DNA of 64,000 bases from Oscheius onirici (Eukaryota; Nematoda; Chromadorea; Rhabditida; Rhabditidae): assembly GCA_932521025.1 (NCBI GenBank), contig OW051470.1, positions 2,590,501-2,654,500 of the forward strand. The letters are read 5' to 3'. Below, one piece after another: positions 49,015 to 61,016 of the stretch (its first letter is position 1; each line of letters opens with the position of its first letter). Below the pieces are notes generated by a model. The model was not told the DNA's origin, did no database searches, and saw only the letters and a program-made list of their open reading frames with translations. The translations under genes were made by a program, and so were the position numbers.

Positions 49015-52000
49015 TAACACAGCCTCTCCAAAGAAACTACCTAAGTCAAAGACTACCTACCTATCACGAGTTACTGTCTCAATTTCTTATCTATATCCTG
49101 TGATATCGTGACTCATACACACACCTGGACACAGCTCCAAAGCGTCTGAATCAACTGTTTGTCTGTCGGTCTCTACCCTTTTTTTAACAAGTCGGGAAAT
49201 AAAAAAGATTGGTGGTAATCGAGCATGTCCCCCTCTGTCGTTGTCATTAATCGGAAACTCATAAACTGAGGGCTCATTGCGCGGCTAGTTCGGGTCTGGT
49301 CACTCGTCGACACGGGGGCGATTAGCATATTCCGGCTACGACCATTGTGTCCATAGCCCCACTACCTACTCCCTCTGACAGCCGCCCTTCAGGAATTAGA
49401 CTTTTAATTGTTCTTGCGCTACTCATTCTTTTTCTCTCTGAATGTTACAGTTTGACTATCTCTCCAATCAGTACTCAATCAAGATCAATGGTCCCATACT
49501 TTTCCGTATCGTCTGTATTGACTGTTTCTCTGTTTTTTAGTCCCTTCAGATATCCAGTTACCCTTCCTCTTGAATCTTGAATGTATCGTGGGTTCAGTCA
49601 CATTATTCTTCTGCCCCACCTGAAGTTCTGAACATTGAATCTTGTACTCTTACTGACTCATCTCCAACGGAAACAGATCTTATCCGATAACATGGATTCT
49701 GCTCGAAACTTTGGCTATTTCTTAGCGATATGATACCCAACAATGTCCCAAAATATGGTCGGCACCAAATGAGATCTCTTTGGGATACAGATGGTTTACT
49801 GTTGTAGAGTAGTTTTTGAGGCAAATTTAGTTCTGTAAAGACGGCTTGTTGTCAAACTTTTGCAAAGGAGTGTATTCTTTAACATCTTCCCTATGTTCTC
49901 AGCAGATTCTCGCTCTCTGAGATTTATCCCCTCGGTCGGGAAGGATCAAATACATGTCCCGCTGTGAGTATTATCGCTTCGGGAGAAGATCCGGAAAATA
50001 TTCTCTTCTCATAAGAAGTTTTGGTTCTTTTTATGTTTCCAACTTCCGCTGAACAAAATTGCTTCACACTCATCCGAACTTGTCCAAATCAGATCATCTC
50101 TAATTCGCTGGGACGGTTAAACAGAGTATCCGAAGACAGTTTCTCATCCGCATGACCATCTAATGACCAGTCTGACTCATCACACCGGTCTCTAACACGC
50201 AAAGACTCTTGTTGACAGTTCGAGGTCAGACTCTCTCCCATATCGTATCCTCCGGCTTATTCAAGAGAGAGGGAGAGACTGGACAAAAAGTGCCACGGCA
50301 GCCCAGCTACAATTATTTTGGCGACCGGTCCAGCTGGTCACTTTCCCCGTCACCGATACCACAACTCGCACTTTTTAGGATTTTTCCTCCAAATGTTGTT
50401 CTCACTCTCTCCAATAAGTATCGAGTATTGAAAGCAAAGTGGACAGTGTGCGAGAGTTATTCTATCGGAGGTCTCTTTATGTTCACGCTCCATTGGTCCG
50501 AGCGGTGTCATTGAGATGAGGACGCAATAGATGACAGTCTGCCTGGCTGTAGGTGGGGTGGACAACACCCTTCTATCCACAGAAATCTTTTAAGATTCGT
50601 AAACTTGGTGTTGAGCCCAGATTTGTTATTTTTGTTTTGTTTCGCTAGATGAATTTCTTCACATATCCAGCTTGATTTGTCATACAGTTTGATCAGTTTT
50701 CAGCCGTTCGTACGAATTTTGCTAGCTCATTGCCAGAATGCTCTAGAACTCTTGATTTGATCAGAAACCCATCCCACTCTAATTGCAATCGACCAGCATC
50801 TGTTGACCTTCCGAACCAACTAAAACTGTCTCTCCTTTCCCATTAAACGTATCTTTCCATTCCCCACGCGACCTTCCTTCTTTTTCCTTCCAAACTTTCT
50901 CCCTCAATCCATCTGTAACTTCCCTTTTTAATTCGTCTAATCCCATCGGTCACTTTCGACAGACCGTCCTCTGGCGCGCATTCCGCATTTCAAGGTTAGT
51001 TCACTTTCCGGGACCCGGCGTAAGATTAATCTTACGCTACGCAGCCAGCATTTGGGTCAATTGGTTCCGAAACTGGCGTTGTTCCAGGTCGACGCCCTCT
51101 CTCTGCCCGGGGCGATCTGATACGCATGATTAGGCCTTGACTCACTTTCAAAACTCTCTTTCTGTCCTTTTTGGAAACTGTTTTGTTCTTTTCCGTCAAG
51201 GCCAACAACCAGTCAGTCAGTATCCACTCTCCTTGTTCTTACCGTTAGTCACCTCCCGGCTGATCTGAAAATTTGTTGTGGCGATCCAGCTGACGTCCTT
51301 GACGATTCCAATCGGTCCGCTCTAAATGTCCTTCTCTCTACCTCTTTTTGTCCAAATTTCAACAGTCTTTTGACTTCATTTTGGACAGATTTTGACTTTG
51401 TCGTGGTCAAAGCGAACAACTGTTTGTTTAATTGAATTAGCCGAGTTTTCCATTCGATCAAGTTGTACGTTCCGCTGTTCGCATTTACGAAAAATATCTG
51501 TCGACTGTTGATTAGAATCTGTTACTGAAATGAACTCATAGAAGCCATCTTCTGTTCTCGAAATACAATGATTTTAGTTTTGTTACAAAGCTGAGAGTCT
51601 CCATCTTTCGAACAATAAATGAAGGTTGGCCTATTGTTTGCAAGACATTTACTATATCCAGTACTATTCCTTTGACAAGTAATCTTACAGTCCCCGTAGT
51701 TTCGGTTCACACTATTAGTGAGCTTCCCATGGTTGCTCGACCATCTAACAACAATACCCATAGATGAAATCCCTTTAAAAACTATCTCGCTGCTTTCAGA
51801 AAGTTCGTTGTTCCTCTCTCCCTGTTCCGCTATGTTATGTCTCCTGAATCATCTGGGAACGTGGTTTCACTCGTTTCCCTTTCCTTCTTTTCTATAACCC
51901 GATAGTGATTACCTTAAATCATCTTTCTCCCTTCTAACGATTGATTTGTTGTTCTCTCGCTCTTGACTATAAGCGCGCCCTTGGAAATTCTTTTCTTTCG

Positions 52001-52093
52001 ACAACAGGTTCCAAGTTGAGACACATGCTTCACCTCTATTCTCTTCTTGAATTAAAATTTTCAGTTACTGAGACAAGAGCCGAGAGTACAGGA
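49015..52093. other. 3-kb region without a confident gene
   Basis: No confident exons. A minus-strand stretch at about 51250-51330 reads GPIGIVKDVSWIATTNFQIS between splice-like signals, and 51440-51500 reads FFVNANSGTYNLIEW; these could be exons of an unrecognised gene. An 18-base perfect palindrome (CGTAAGATTAATCTTACG) lies at about 51020-51037 in a GC-richer patch. The 51710-51792 stretch is a diverged dispersed repeat. Confidence 0.35.
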
Positions 52094-55000
52094 ATGGATC
52101 GTCCTCGACGATCAGTCGAGCAGATCGAGGTCATTGAGCACAGAGTCATCGAAGAAGGAAGACGACCAATCGGATCTGGAGGAGCTCATCGATATGACCG
52201 GACAGCTGGCGATGTTTTGGATAGATACAGGACAACTGGAGAGACTGATGTCAGTCGAGAACCGTCCTTTCTTCATAGCTCGACCAGTAAGTCAATCTGA
52301 GTGTACAGAAAACGAGCTCACAGAGACTTAACAAGAAAGTACAGAGTAAGAGTAATACTGACAAAGAGCACAAGGAGCCATGTTTGGAGAGAATACAGGA
52401 AAAGAGTCAGACTGCAAGAGAATACAATTCAAAAATGATGCTGTGATAAAAGGCAATCATGTAGGGAATGGAGACAAATTGGGAGAGTACAAAGTGAGAC
52501 AATTGTTCTTCAGATTACGGTCAACAGATCGAGCTCTCTCCAATCAGAGCAGTTCTGAACACCTCCACTGGATCCGGTCCTCATCGTGTCGAATTTGCTG
52601 ATAGTTCTGGAAACACGATCCTCAACCAGTACGGCTACGATGTTCACGAAATCCACACCTCTGGTAAGTGACACTTTATCTTACAATACTCTTTTGAATA
52701 GACGGTGGAGCGAGGATTGTCGAGACTCACGGAGGAGGACCACTCCATGAGACGTCCCGTCTGGAAAGCACCAGAATCGACGAGGTGGTCGAGAGGCCGG
52801 GTATCAGTTCAGCTCTGAGAGGTGGAGCTGTGGGTGGAATGAGTCGTAGCAGTGATGAGAGATCGAGGAGGGAGGTCTTTACGCTCTCTGGATCAGCTCC
52901 GCCTAGGAATGATTCCTGGAGGAATGTGGCTTCCGACAGCGAGTGAGTATAATTTACCTTTTTCTTATTCAAACATTTTATTGCGATTCAGAACTGATAC
53001 GTTTCTAAGTCTGTTAACATAGTCCCGGGCGTTTCGCTTGACTCTTCAATTCCTTTGACCTCAAAAGATAACCAAACGTTACCAGAAAAGAGTACTGTGG
53101 CTCGGTACATTTTCTAGTCCTATTTTGAAATGAACTGGCAGTGTTTTTCGAAGTAGTCATCATCTTCCCCTTTATGTCCACACAATCCTTGAACGAGGGC
53201 ATTGATGCCTGTCAATCCAAACACTGCACCACCCGCTGTGACACTTTTTACTTCTGTCCCCTCATCCCCTTATGGAATCGTCAGTCGATGACCCAGTAGA
53301 TGTCCCTCGTCCTATTGCTCAAAGTAGTCCACGACGTCAGCATTCTGTCACATTCTCTACTCCCGATGAGGAAACAAGGTTTTCTGTTACTCTTGATGTA
53401 TTGATCTGTTATGGGAACTGGGGAGAGAAAATCTGATCTGAAGACGAACAAACTCAGAAAGTTCAGATCCTTCGTCCGACAGGACAGTTACAAGCGGATG
53501 CAGAGATCAGATGAGTTGATGGGCTCGCCGGAAAGTGCCAAGGTCTATGCGGTTAGTCTTTATCTGTTTTTGGCTCCCGATACCCGTCTTTAGTTTTAAA
53601 AGAATATCAGTTCTTTTAAGCGAGTTTTAGACTCGAATAAGTATTCATTTGACCCTGTAATCACCAGTTAGGACGGATCAAAACTCCATTTTCAGCCCCG
53701 TTCCCAGACCTCCCTCGTCTCCCGAAGTACGAGAGACCAATCGTCAAAACCGAGCCTATGGAGCAGGATCAGATCCTACTTTTTAGATCTATACGATCAT
53801 TTCAGGTAGTTTCCTTTTTTCTCTTTGTAAATCCTTCCGGTTTCAGAAACGCCGACTGGACGCCGCGACTCATTGCCAATGTCTGCTGCATACTGCTCCT
53901 GCTTCTACTCTTGTTTATTCTGTTCGGCATCATTTTGAACGCTCTTTTCGGAAGTTTCGGAGTAGGTCGAACAGTTTTTATTCTAGTCTAGAACCGTTAG
54001 ACCCACGAGTTTCTTCTCTACCCGCCAGTTTGTGAAGAATGTAGGAGAAAAAATCCTAACTTGGTATCGGCGGCTATGCCTAGCAGCGTCTTTATTCATC
54101 AGTATTCATCTGGTAAGTACAGTAAAACGCTAAAAAGAGAAAATCTTTTTTTAGACCAAGCACACTTTGAACTGAGAGGCAACCCGCCGTTCAAAAGTAA
54201 CAGTTTTACGGCCATTGACTTCAGTACGGTGAGTTCTGCTAGAAAATAGATTTTTGACCAAAATGTGCCATTTACCAGCCTAGGAACAGTATGGAAAGTT
54301 GTAGACGACATGCAAACCTTTAACTTTGCTGAACATTGCCAACTCAAAAAATGAACTGTTGTGAAGGAAAATGCTTTGGAAAAGATTTATTGAAACAACA
54401 GTATTTCCAATTAGCAATACTGCCGAAATATCAGAAAAACAAACGAGAACCGATCAAATATAGATGCAAAATCCAAAAGACTCATTCCCTGAATGGGCAA
54501 AACGATTCGATCAGGATGAGATTCGAACTCACGCGGGGAAACCCCAATGGATTAGCAGTCCATCGCCTTAACCACTCGGCCACCTGATCACAATGTAGAA
54601 AGAGAACGCGCCCCAAGACTACTGGCAAAGGGGAAAAGGGAAGGGAGAGCACTGACTTCCTGGCCTGAAAACTCTCCCTTTTAGGGGTACATCGCGATAG
54701 CTGACCATGCCCTGACGACAGCCGATGGCCGTCATTTTGCATGTTTCCTCATGCCGTTGGACAAGAATGCCATTCCGAGTATGGACGCTCTTATGGAAGC
54801 AGTCGGGGATAGTGACAGTGAAATCCAGTCAACTTTCGGCTGGCAAGAATTCTGGCAATTTGAAGCCCAGGAAATTAATTCGGGAACGGCTAGATCCAAA
54901 TTCAGTAGTCCAATCAAGGACTGTGAGGGCAGCAACGTCAAGTGGTATCTGCTGAAGCAGAGCGTTCATGCTAGAGGTAAAAACGGAGGAAAAATAATAA

Positions 55001-55246
55001 ATAATCTTTTTAGATCTTTCATGTTCTACCTGCTACGATTTCTGTCTGCCGGATTGGGCTGTGGTTCGAAAAGAAAAGTACGAGGACGAGAGTACGATCG
55101 GGGTCAGACGGCTGGACTGTTTCAGACTCTGGGTTCCGCAATGGGATCAATTCAGGTTTCTTTTCTTGTTTTTTTCTCATCTAAAAATGATTCAGAACAA
55201 CCGAGGATCAGACAGGAGGTCACTGGCAGTATCCCCTGTCGAGTGA
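52094..55246 (+). CDS. BRICHOS-domain type II membrane protein
   Basis: A long cytoplasmic region starts MDRPRRSVEQIEVIEHRVIE and includes YGQQIELSPIRAVLNTSTGS and VFTLSGSAPPRND. A single transmembrane helix follows at about 53850-53955 (IANVCCILLLLLLLFILFGI). The lumenal part has CEECRRKNPNLVSAAMPSSV, then the BRICHOS core (ADHALTTADGRHFACFLMPL, IPSMDALMEAVGDSDSEIQS, FGWQEFWQFEAQEI) and a Cys-rich end (CSTCYDFCLPDWAVVRKE). It ends RRSLAVSPVE with TGA at 55244-55246. BRICHOS domains act as intramolecular chaperones for aggregation-prone segments in the secretory pathway. Order and topology match the family. About ten exons are present; those at 53270-53560 are less certain. An intron at about 54232-54685 holds tRNA-Ser antisense. 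Confidence 0.75.
54508..54589 (-). tRNA. tRNA-Ser (GCT)
   Basis: An 82-base type II tRNA. Acceptor stem GATCAGG pairs with CCTGATC, the anticodon is GCT in loop CTGCTAAT, there is a long variable arm, the T-arm is AGTTCGAATCT and the discriminator is G. It lies in an intron of the BRICHOS gene, antisense to the host. Confidence 0.95.
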
Positions 55247-55618
55247 GAGCACAAAAAGAGACAAAAATGGCGAGTGGTCGCACTGGATCCCAACAGCTCA
55301 GCACAGAAATCGTCGCTCCCGCCTTTCTCCCTAAATTTCCCCGGTTTTCTTCTTGTGATAGCATTTGCTAGGCTCAACATCTTTTATCCCTTTACCTCTC
55401 ATGACTTTTATCTTCTCACTGCCTTGTGTCCCCCCACTTATCATCTTGCCAGGTTCTACCGCTCGAGGTTTAAAACGTTTATTTTTAATAAATCTATACA
55501 TAAAACTGTTCTTTTCAAAAGTGTTAACATTAACTGAAGACCTTACTGGGTGGGTAAGAGAAATTAGAGTATAAAATACAAATGGGAGTGTAGAAAACGA
55601 GGAAAAAAACACATTATT

Positions 55619-56736
55619 CTATGAACAGGCAATAATGCGTCCAAAGTGGTCCATGGAGGTGCAACTGGTACCATCAGAGACTACCATTCCGGAGCAGGAG
55701 ACGTGGATTCTTTTCATGCCGTACTTGATAAAGGCCGTTTCGGTAGCTTGCACGCTCATATCGATCTGGGCTGTTCGCACGTGGACGTTGCCGTCAGCAG
55801 TGCAGGAAATATGACGTGGACGAGCATCGATCACTACATCTCCGTTGACCGAATGTCTGATAGTCATTCCTAAATCATAGAACTGCATTTTGAGAAAGAA
55901 ATAACAAACCATTGATCTGCATATAAATCTCTCCGTCTTGACGTCGGTCATATATGGCATTGTCTACTATATCTCTGCAGAGCGGAATGAACGAACTGCC
56001 TGTCAGCGAATCTGTGTAGAATTGCAGAAGAGTATAGTCGCTGGACAGTTTTGGGAAAGACAGCTGGTCGATAGAGACGGCAGAAGTACCTGAAAGTAAG
56101 TTTGTTGAAGTCAAGAGTAAGGGGCCATGCCTTTGTTGCCGCTGCTGACCATGTAAGCTTCACGAAGATGATCCATAGTGAAGAGAGCTCCAGTATTTCC
56201 GACAATGACCATCTTGTCGTTCGAGGAGATGAATCTACCACAAACAATGTTGTTGGCGTGAAGAATACGCCCAAGAGGATGAACTATCGAGGAGGCCAGA
56301 CCACATCCATTGACGAATGCCTGTAATTAAAAATTGTGTAAATTTAGCCTGAAAACAAACTAACCGAGTACTTTCCGTGATTAACGACGCGAATACTATG
56401 GTCGACAGCCGATTCAACAATCAACTGGGGAGACAACACGATGGAAATACTTCCAGCCGGCGACAAGTAGATGAGCGGATAACTGTTCTGGCCGTCTTTT
56501 AGCTGGAACGGCTTCATATGTGTCATATCGGCTAAAAAAGTTAATAGCATAAAAGAGAAGTCCTTACAAGGAGAAAGGAAGATCGTATCCATGTGCGGCT
56601 CCTCGCTAGACGAATAGCTGTTGTCAGACTGAGACGGCTGGACGGCTGTGTCCCCGTTAGTCTTGATACGGCTAGCCTTGTTGCGGGAAGCTCCCTTGCG
56701 ACCGGCTCCAGCTCTAGCTTTTCCACCTCCAGCCAT
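55619..56736 (-). CDS. Unknown conserved-looking protein
   Basis: The start at 56736 opens a basic low-complexity N-terminus (MAGGGKARAGAGRKGASRNK) and a Ser-rich linker. Ordered exons follow: MKPFQLKDGQNSYPLIYLSP, AFVNGCGLASSIVHPLGRIL, FISSNDKMVIVGNTGALFTM, LQFYTDSLTGSSFIPLCRDI, MTIRHSVNGDVVIDARPRHI and VSCSGMVVSDGTSCTSMDHF. The TAG is at 55619-55621. Strongly patterned beta-like sequence with repeated NG/DG turns suggests a folded domain repeated two or three times. I do not recognise it. Exons are joined by short introns; the join near 56100-56150 (GTCAGC donor) is the least certain. Confidence 0.65.
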
Positions 56737-57137
56737 TTGGTTAGTTCTAAAATGAACCGATAAAATCAGATTTTGAAGGAAGAAAAGATTTTACACAAAC
56801 ACGCCAAGTTCGCATAATACAAAAGGGTACTGCAGTAGATGCATCCCTTCGTTCAAACTAGCCTAATTCTGCGTTTTTCTAGCATTATCCTTCTTTTTTC
56901 ACCTCGATTATCGAGTTGAACGTGTAAAACAACCCCCAGGACGTGCAATTTGAAAGAAAATAAAGTAAAATTGGGCTTCCCCATTATAAGCAGTTCTCTG
57001 ACATTTTTTGGTCTATTTCTGGCAGTTTTAAGATAAACTCTACTTCCAGGGGGTGTTTTACACGCTCTTACCCGGGTAAAAAACTTATGAAGAAAAATTT
57101 ACCCAGGTAGGGTCGGTAACTTTATAGAGTAGGCCAC

Positions 57138-57233
57138 AGGCAACGCGCTCGTTGTGGGACCATCAATCTCTAAAAAGGTACCTTTTTTCTTTTTTTTTTA
57201 GAGATTGATGGTCCCACAGCGAGCGCGTTGCCT
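57138..57233. repeat. 39-base-arm hairpin palindrome
   Basis: Arms 57138-57176 and 57195-57233 (outer word AGGCAACGCGCTCGTTGTGG and its complement) differ at one base and enclose an 18-base loop rich in T. It is non-coding. It could be a small fold-back MITE or a transcript hairpin. Confidence 0.85.
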
Positions 57234-57815
57234 GAATTTCAGGCTGAAGCTACAGTAATCTCCTGAATATTCGGTTCCTTCTGTCCAAGGAGGCCCATGC
57301 ACCGAGCCAAAGCAAACCTAGAGAGCATAAGTATGAACAAAAGCCTTGTCGTAAATGTGGTGATATGGTGGCTATTTAGCCGGTCTTTCTCACTACGCTC
57401 AGGAACGGCCACGTGCAATGATTTTCACCTGGGTTTAGACATTTTGGAGTTTGAGTATGAAGAAAAAGAAATTATGGAAAGGAGTGATTACTGAAGAGGA
57501 TTGTCGCTCGTCTTGGCGCTCTTTCACGTTTTTGAGTGTCCGGGCGGGAGCTCGGCTCAAAATTTGCTTCTTGCTTTTCCCTTTTCTTTCCCCACTTCTT
57601 CCTTCTTTTTCTATGTTTTCCTTAGATGAGAGGAAGCTGGACTGGTGTTCTCGTAGAGCAAGAAGTTAAAGTCCCGAGAGATCGGTGGTGGAGGCCAGGC
57701 TATTGTCCTTACTATTTGATCATTTCCTTATCTCTTTGTCTGTTTTACTGTATTCAGTAGTCCGAACCCTAGACTGCTTCTTTTGTGGTAGTACTCTTGC
57801 TTATTCAGTCATTTA

Positions 57816-58019
57816 TCAAGCATTTGAGGCAGCATCTCGGACGTAATCACACATGTGAGGCAGCATCTCGGACGTAATCACTATACTGTGATCGCTGGAC
57901 GAGTCCCCGTTGTCGCCTTCGATTCCGTCAATTCCGTTATCTTCAGCTTCATTGTCTGGTTCCATATCTTCATCTCTATAGTCCCCGGCTCGATCGTCAC
58001 CATTGACACCGTCAGTCAA
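57816..58019 (-). CDS. Possible short acidic protein
   Basis: A 67-residue frame, MTDGVNGDDRAGDYRDEDME, is acidic and ends ITSEMLPHMCDYVRDAASNA. Its last part is duplicated at DNA level: GAGGCAGCATCTCGGACGTA repeats at a 31-base spacing at 57827 and 57858. No introns or neighbours support it. It may be chance or an exon fragment. Confidence 0.25.
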   Translation of the reverse strand: MTDGVNGDDRAGDYRDEDMEPDNEAEDNGIDGIEGDNGDSSSDHSIVITSEMLPHMCDYVRDAASNA

Positions 58020-58969
58020 GTCTTAAATTAACGTGTTTTTGGGAATCGCATTTTGGTGGATTTGGCTTTGCCTTCCATTACTGCGAAACGCTTTTAGCCT
58101 AAAATCGCGCGTAGCGCGCGTCAACAGCATTTTCAGGTTTCGAGACCAATTCTATCGGATTCAGCGTAAAAAGTTACCCCTAGAAACATATTTTCAAGAA
58201 ATTTGGTCGAAGAACAAAAAAGTTAGCCAAAATGTTCTGTTTCCAAAACGTCCGCCGTCCTGTGTACGCGATTTGCGCTCTCATTTTTTGACAGCCTTTT
58301 CGTTTTTCGATTTGAGACCCGGATCATACCCCTACGCTCTGCATTTTTGGACTTAAATTTTTTTACCGAAAAAGTTAGTGTATTGCTAAGAGTCGCCACT
58401 CCACCCACACGACCCAGGTTCGATTTCGCCTTTCTGTAAAACTTTTTGCTAAAATGCTTTGAGTAGAAAATGACTGTGAACAAGCCCTGGAATCTTTTTC
58501 TGATTGCATTCGACCATTCCTGCCATTAGGTAAAGGCACAGGGTAGTTATTCTGAGTTTACTCCTTGTTCAAACGGACAAAGCCCAATGCTTTCAGAAAC
58601 GAGGGAGTATTGTAGTTTTCTGCTTCTACCCTGGTCCTGCAAAATGGCTCAGGGTATGCTTAGGTTTGCTGAAGTTCTGAGTATAGGCTTCCCCCGATTC
58701 TGATGAAGTAAATCTCGAAAGTGGTGGGAATTATCGTAACAAAGAACCAAAATACCAAAAGCTTGGATGTAAGGGTTTGTGAGGCATGTAAAGCATGACC
58801 AATGCAGACTCGATCTTTTCTTGGAGTAGCTCGACATCAGTACGTTAAAGTTTTGATCGATCTGGTGTTTGTACAAAAAATGAGCCGGACCGTACCGAAA
58901 AAGATGGTTCACACTTTTTGCAAGTGTATGGAGAGTCACTATTCGTAAATTCTAAGAATTTTGACAAAA

Positions 58970-59775
58970 AGGGAACAATCTGGATCTGTGAAAAAGCGGA
59001 TTCTTTAAAGAGAAAGGGATTTGTCTTTGCCCCTTGATTTACTGAATTCAACCGAACAAAAAGAGAACAATAGCTCTTACAAAAGTCAAATCCTCGTCTT
59101 TTCTCATAAGATCACTCTTTTATGGCCATCTCCAGAAAACCTGATTGTAACATCGAAGAAAACGCAATAGGTTTGACCCACAGCCAAAAATGAGCATTGA
59201 ACAATGTTTAGCGCTCAACGATACTTTTTTTTTGTGACATGAAATTGCTGTGTATCAAGGAATATTAGGCTGAGAAGTTTGTGACGGGAGTCCAGTTACA
59301 GAAATTTTCCTAGAAGAAGACAACGAGTAGAAAAAGAAACCGGAGAAAAACAACTGGATTCTCTCCCAATGAAAAACGTCTTTTCCAACTCTTGTCCCTA
59401 ACTCGACAGCACTCTCTCCTCACTTCTATTGAAACGTTTCTGGAAAGCTGACGAATCTTTTAAGACAGAAAAAAAGGCAGACGTAGGAACACTGATTGCA
59501 AGATACTTCCACAAATTTTACTCTATTACCCAACGCCAGTGTAAAATAAAGAACTAACCGTCTGTCGATCTGGATCTGTGAAAAAGTGGATTCTTTGAAG
59601 AAGAATCTTTGCCCCTTGTTTTACTGAACGAACAAAAAGAGAACAATATTTTGTTTGAACTACGCAACTGGACAAAAAAGTGAACAATAGCTCTTACAAA
59701 AGTCAAATCCTCGTCTTTTCTTATACGATCACTCTTTTATCGTCTGCTCCAGAAACGTTTCAATAGAAGTGGGGA
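58970..59775. mobile_element. Long-TIR non-autonomous element, copy 2
   Basis: It shares long blocks with 44882-45680 (CAAATCCTCGTCTTTTCTCA, GTTTGACCCACAGCCAAAAA and others). The segment at about 59440-59640 is the reverse complement of 45425-45665, so the internal order is rearranged. Ends carry degenerate TGGATCTGTGAAAAAG words on both sides of the core. Confidence 0.8.
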
Positions 59776-59834
59776 GAGAGTGCTGATTTCAGTACCGCAT
59801 CCGAAAGGAAAAAAATGCTGATTTTAGTACCGCA

Positions 59835-59926
59835 TCCGAAAGGCTAATGAGGTCCGGCCCAGGCCCGTGCCGGGACGGGCCTCAACTTTCAGGCCCAAAC
59901 CCGACCCGGCCCGTCAGCCATGTCTA
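59835..59926. mobile_element. Truncated hAT-type MITE
   Basis: The GC-rich terminal block ending CCGTCAGCCATGTCTA matches the right end of the element at 48731-49006. The AT-rich centre and the other terminus are absent or degenerate. The nearby word ACCGCATCCGAAAGG occurs three times (59793, 59832 and 60104). Confidence 0.65.
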
Positions 59927-61016
59927 GAGATAACTAATGCTTGGACAACATTCTTCGTACTTCTGAGCGCCGCAGGCGCCAGGGCGGCGACAGCCGTCGT
60001 AGACGGCTGGTAACGAAAGAAAAGACTGTCACTGTCTCTCTTACTCTTACTGGTAGTGTCACTCATTCTCTCTACTTTGTCTTGTCTGCGAGCGATTCCA
60101 GCACCGCATCCGAAAGGCTAAATTGATCGTTTTCTATTCTGAATTTCTGCAGTTCTTGTTCTCAACCAAGATACACCTCTGGTTTATGGTTACTGAAGAG
60201 TTTTGGGCTGACAATCCACATTGCTAAGGTAAAGCATTTCTCAGCTCAGTACTTGGAAGTTATTTACAAGAGATAGCTTTTCTCTGCCTGAGTTGGTCAA
60301 CTTGTACGAATGAGTCTTCTCATATGTAGGTAATCCAAACTTTAGTATCAAGAGACAACGTTCAGAGTTATTTTTTCTCGCCCGGTCGATAAGACTCAAC
60401 AAAATTCAATTACTCAGATAGTTCGTGACAAGGCCCAGTATGCAGAGCAGTAGGGGTTGTTTTAACCAAAGTATGACGGTCAATTGAGTTTTCAGAGGAC
60501 AGAAACGGTTTTCTGTCCCACATTCTCTCTAGTTTGATATTTACTCAATGTCCAGCTGAAGCTAAAAATTTCGTTTGGAACAACAGACACTAGCTGAAAT
60601 CTGCTGACAATCCCTTTATGATTCGCCCCATTTCATTTATTCTCTTTACATTTGACACAACAGTAGATATTTGTGACGGTAAAGGCCAGTCGTGCCCTGC
60701 TAAGCAGAATGAAAGAATTTTAATTATAAGTGGGGAGAACTTGAAGAAGTCAACATGTCGCCAATAATGCCCTGGATGTTGGAATGAAGACCAATAGCTG
60801 ACTTGGTTTGTTCACTGGAGACCAGCATTTTGAGGAAAAAAAAGTTCCCTTCTACCGTACCAAAAGAGAGCATAAACGCCCAGGAATGTCAAATCGAGGG
60901 AGAAAAATTTCTTCAAGCTAAAAAATGGTTTAATTAAGCAGAAAATACATAAATTTTTTGGACAGATTTACATAACAAATAAGAAGAAACCCGCAATTCC
61001 CAGCTTACGAGAGGAC
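59927..61016. other. Intergenic, nothing supported
   Basis: Other than the repeated ACCGCATCCGAAAGG word, I see no gene, RNA or element here. Confidence 0.4.

Noticed and set aside
51249-51500. Minus-strand stretch resembling the pre-M1 region of a Cys-loop channel
   Set aside because: No Cys-loop, M1 or M2 found nearby in a consistent frame.
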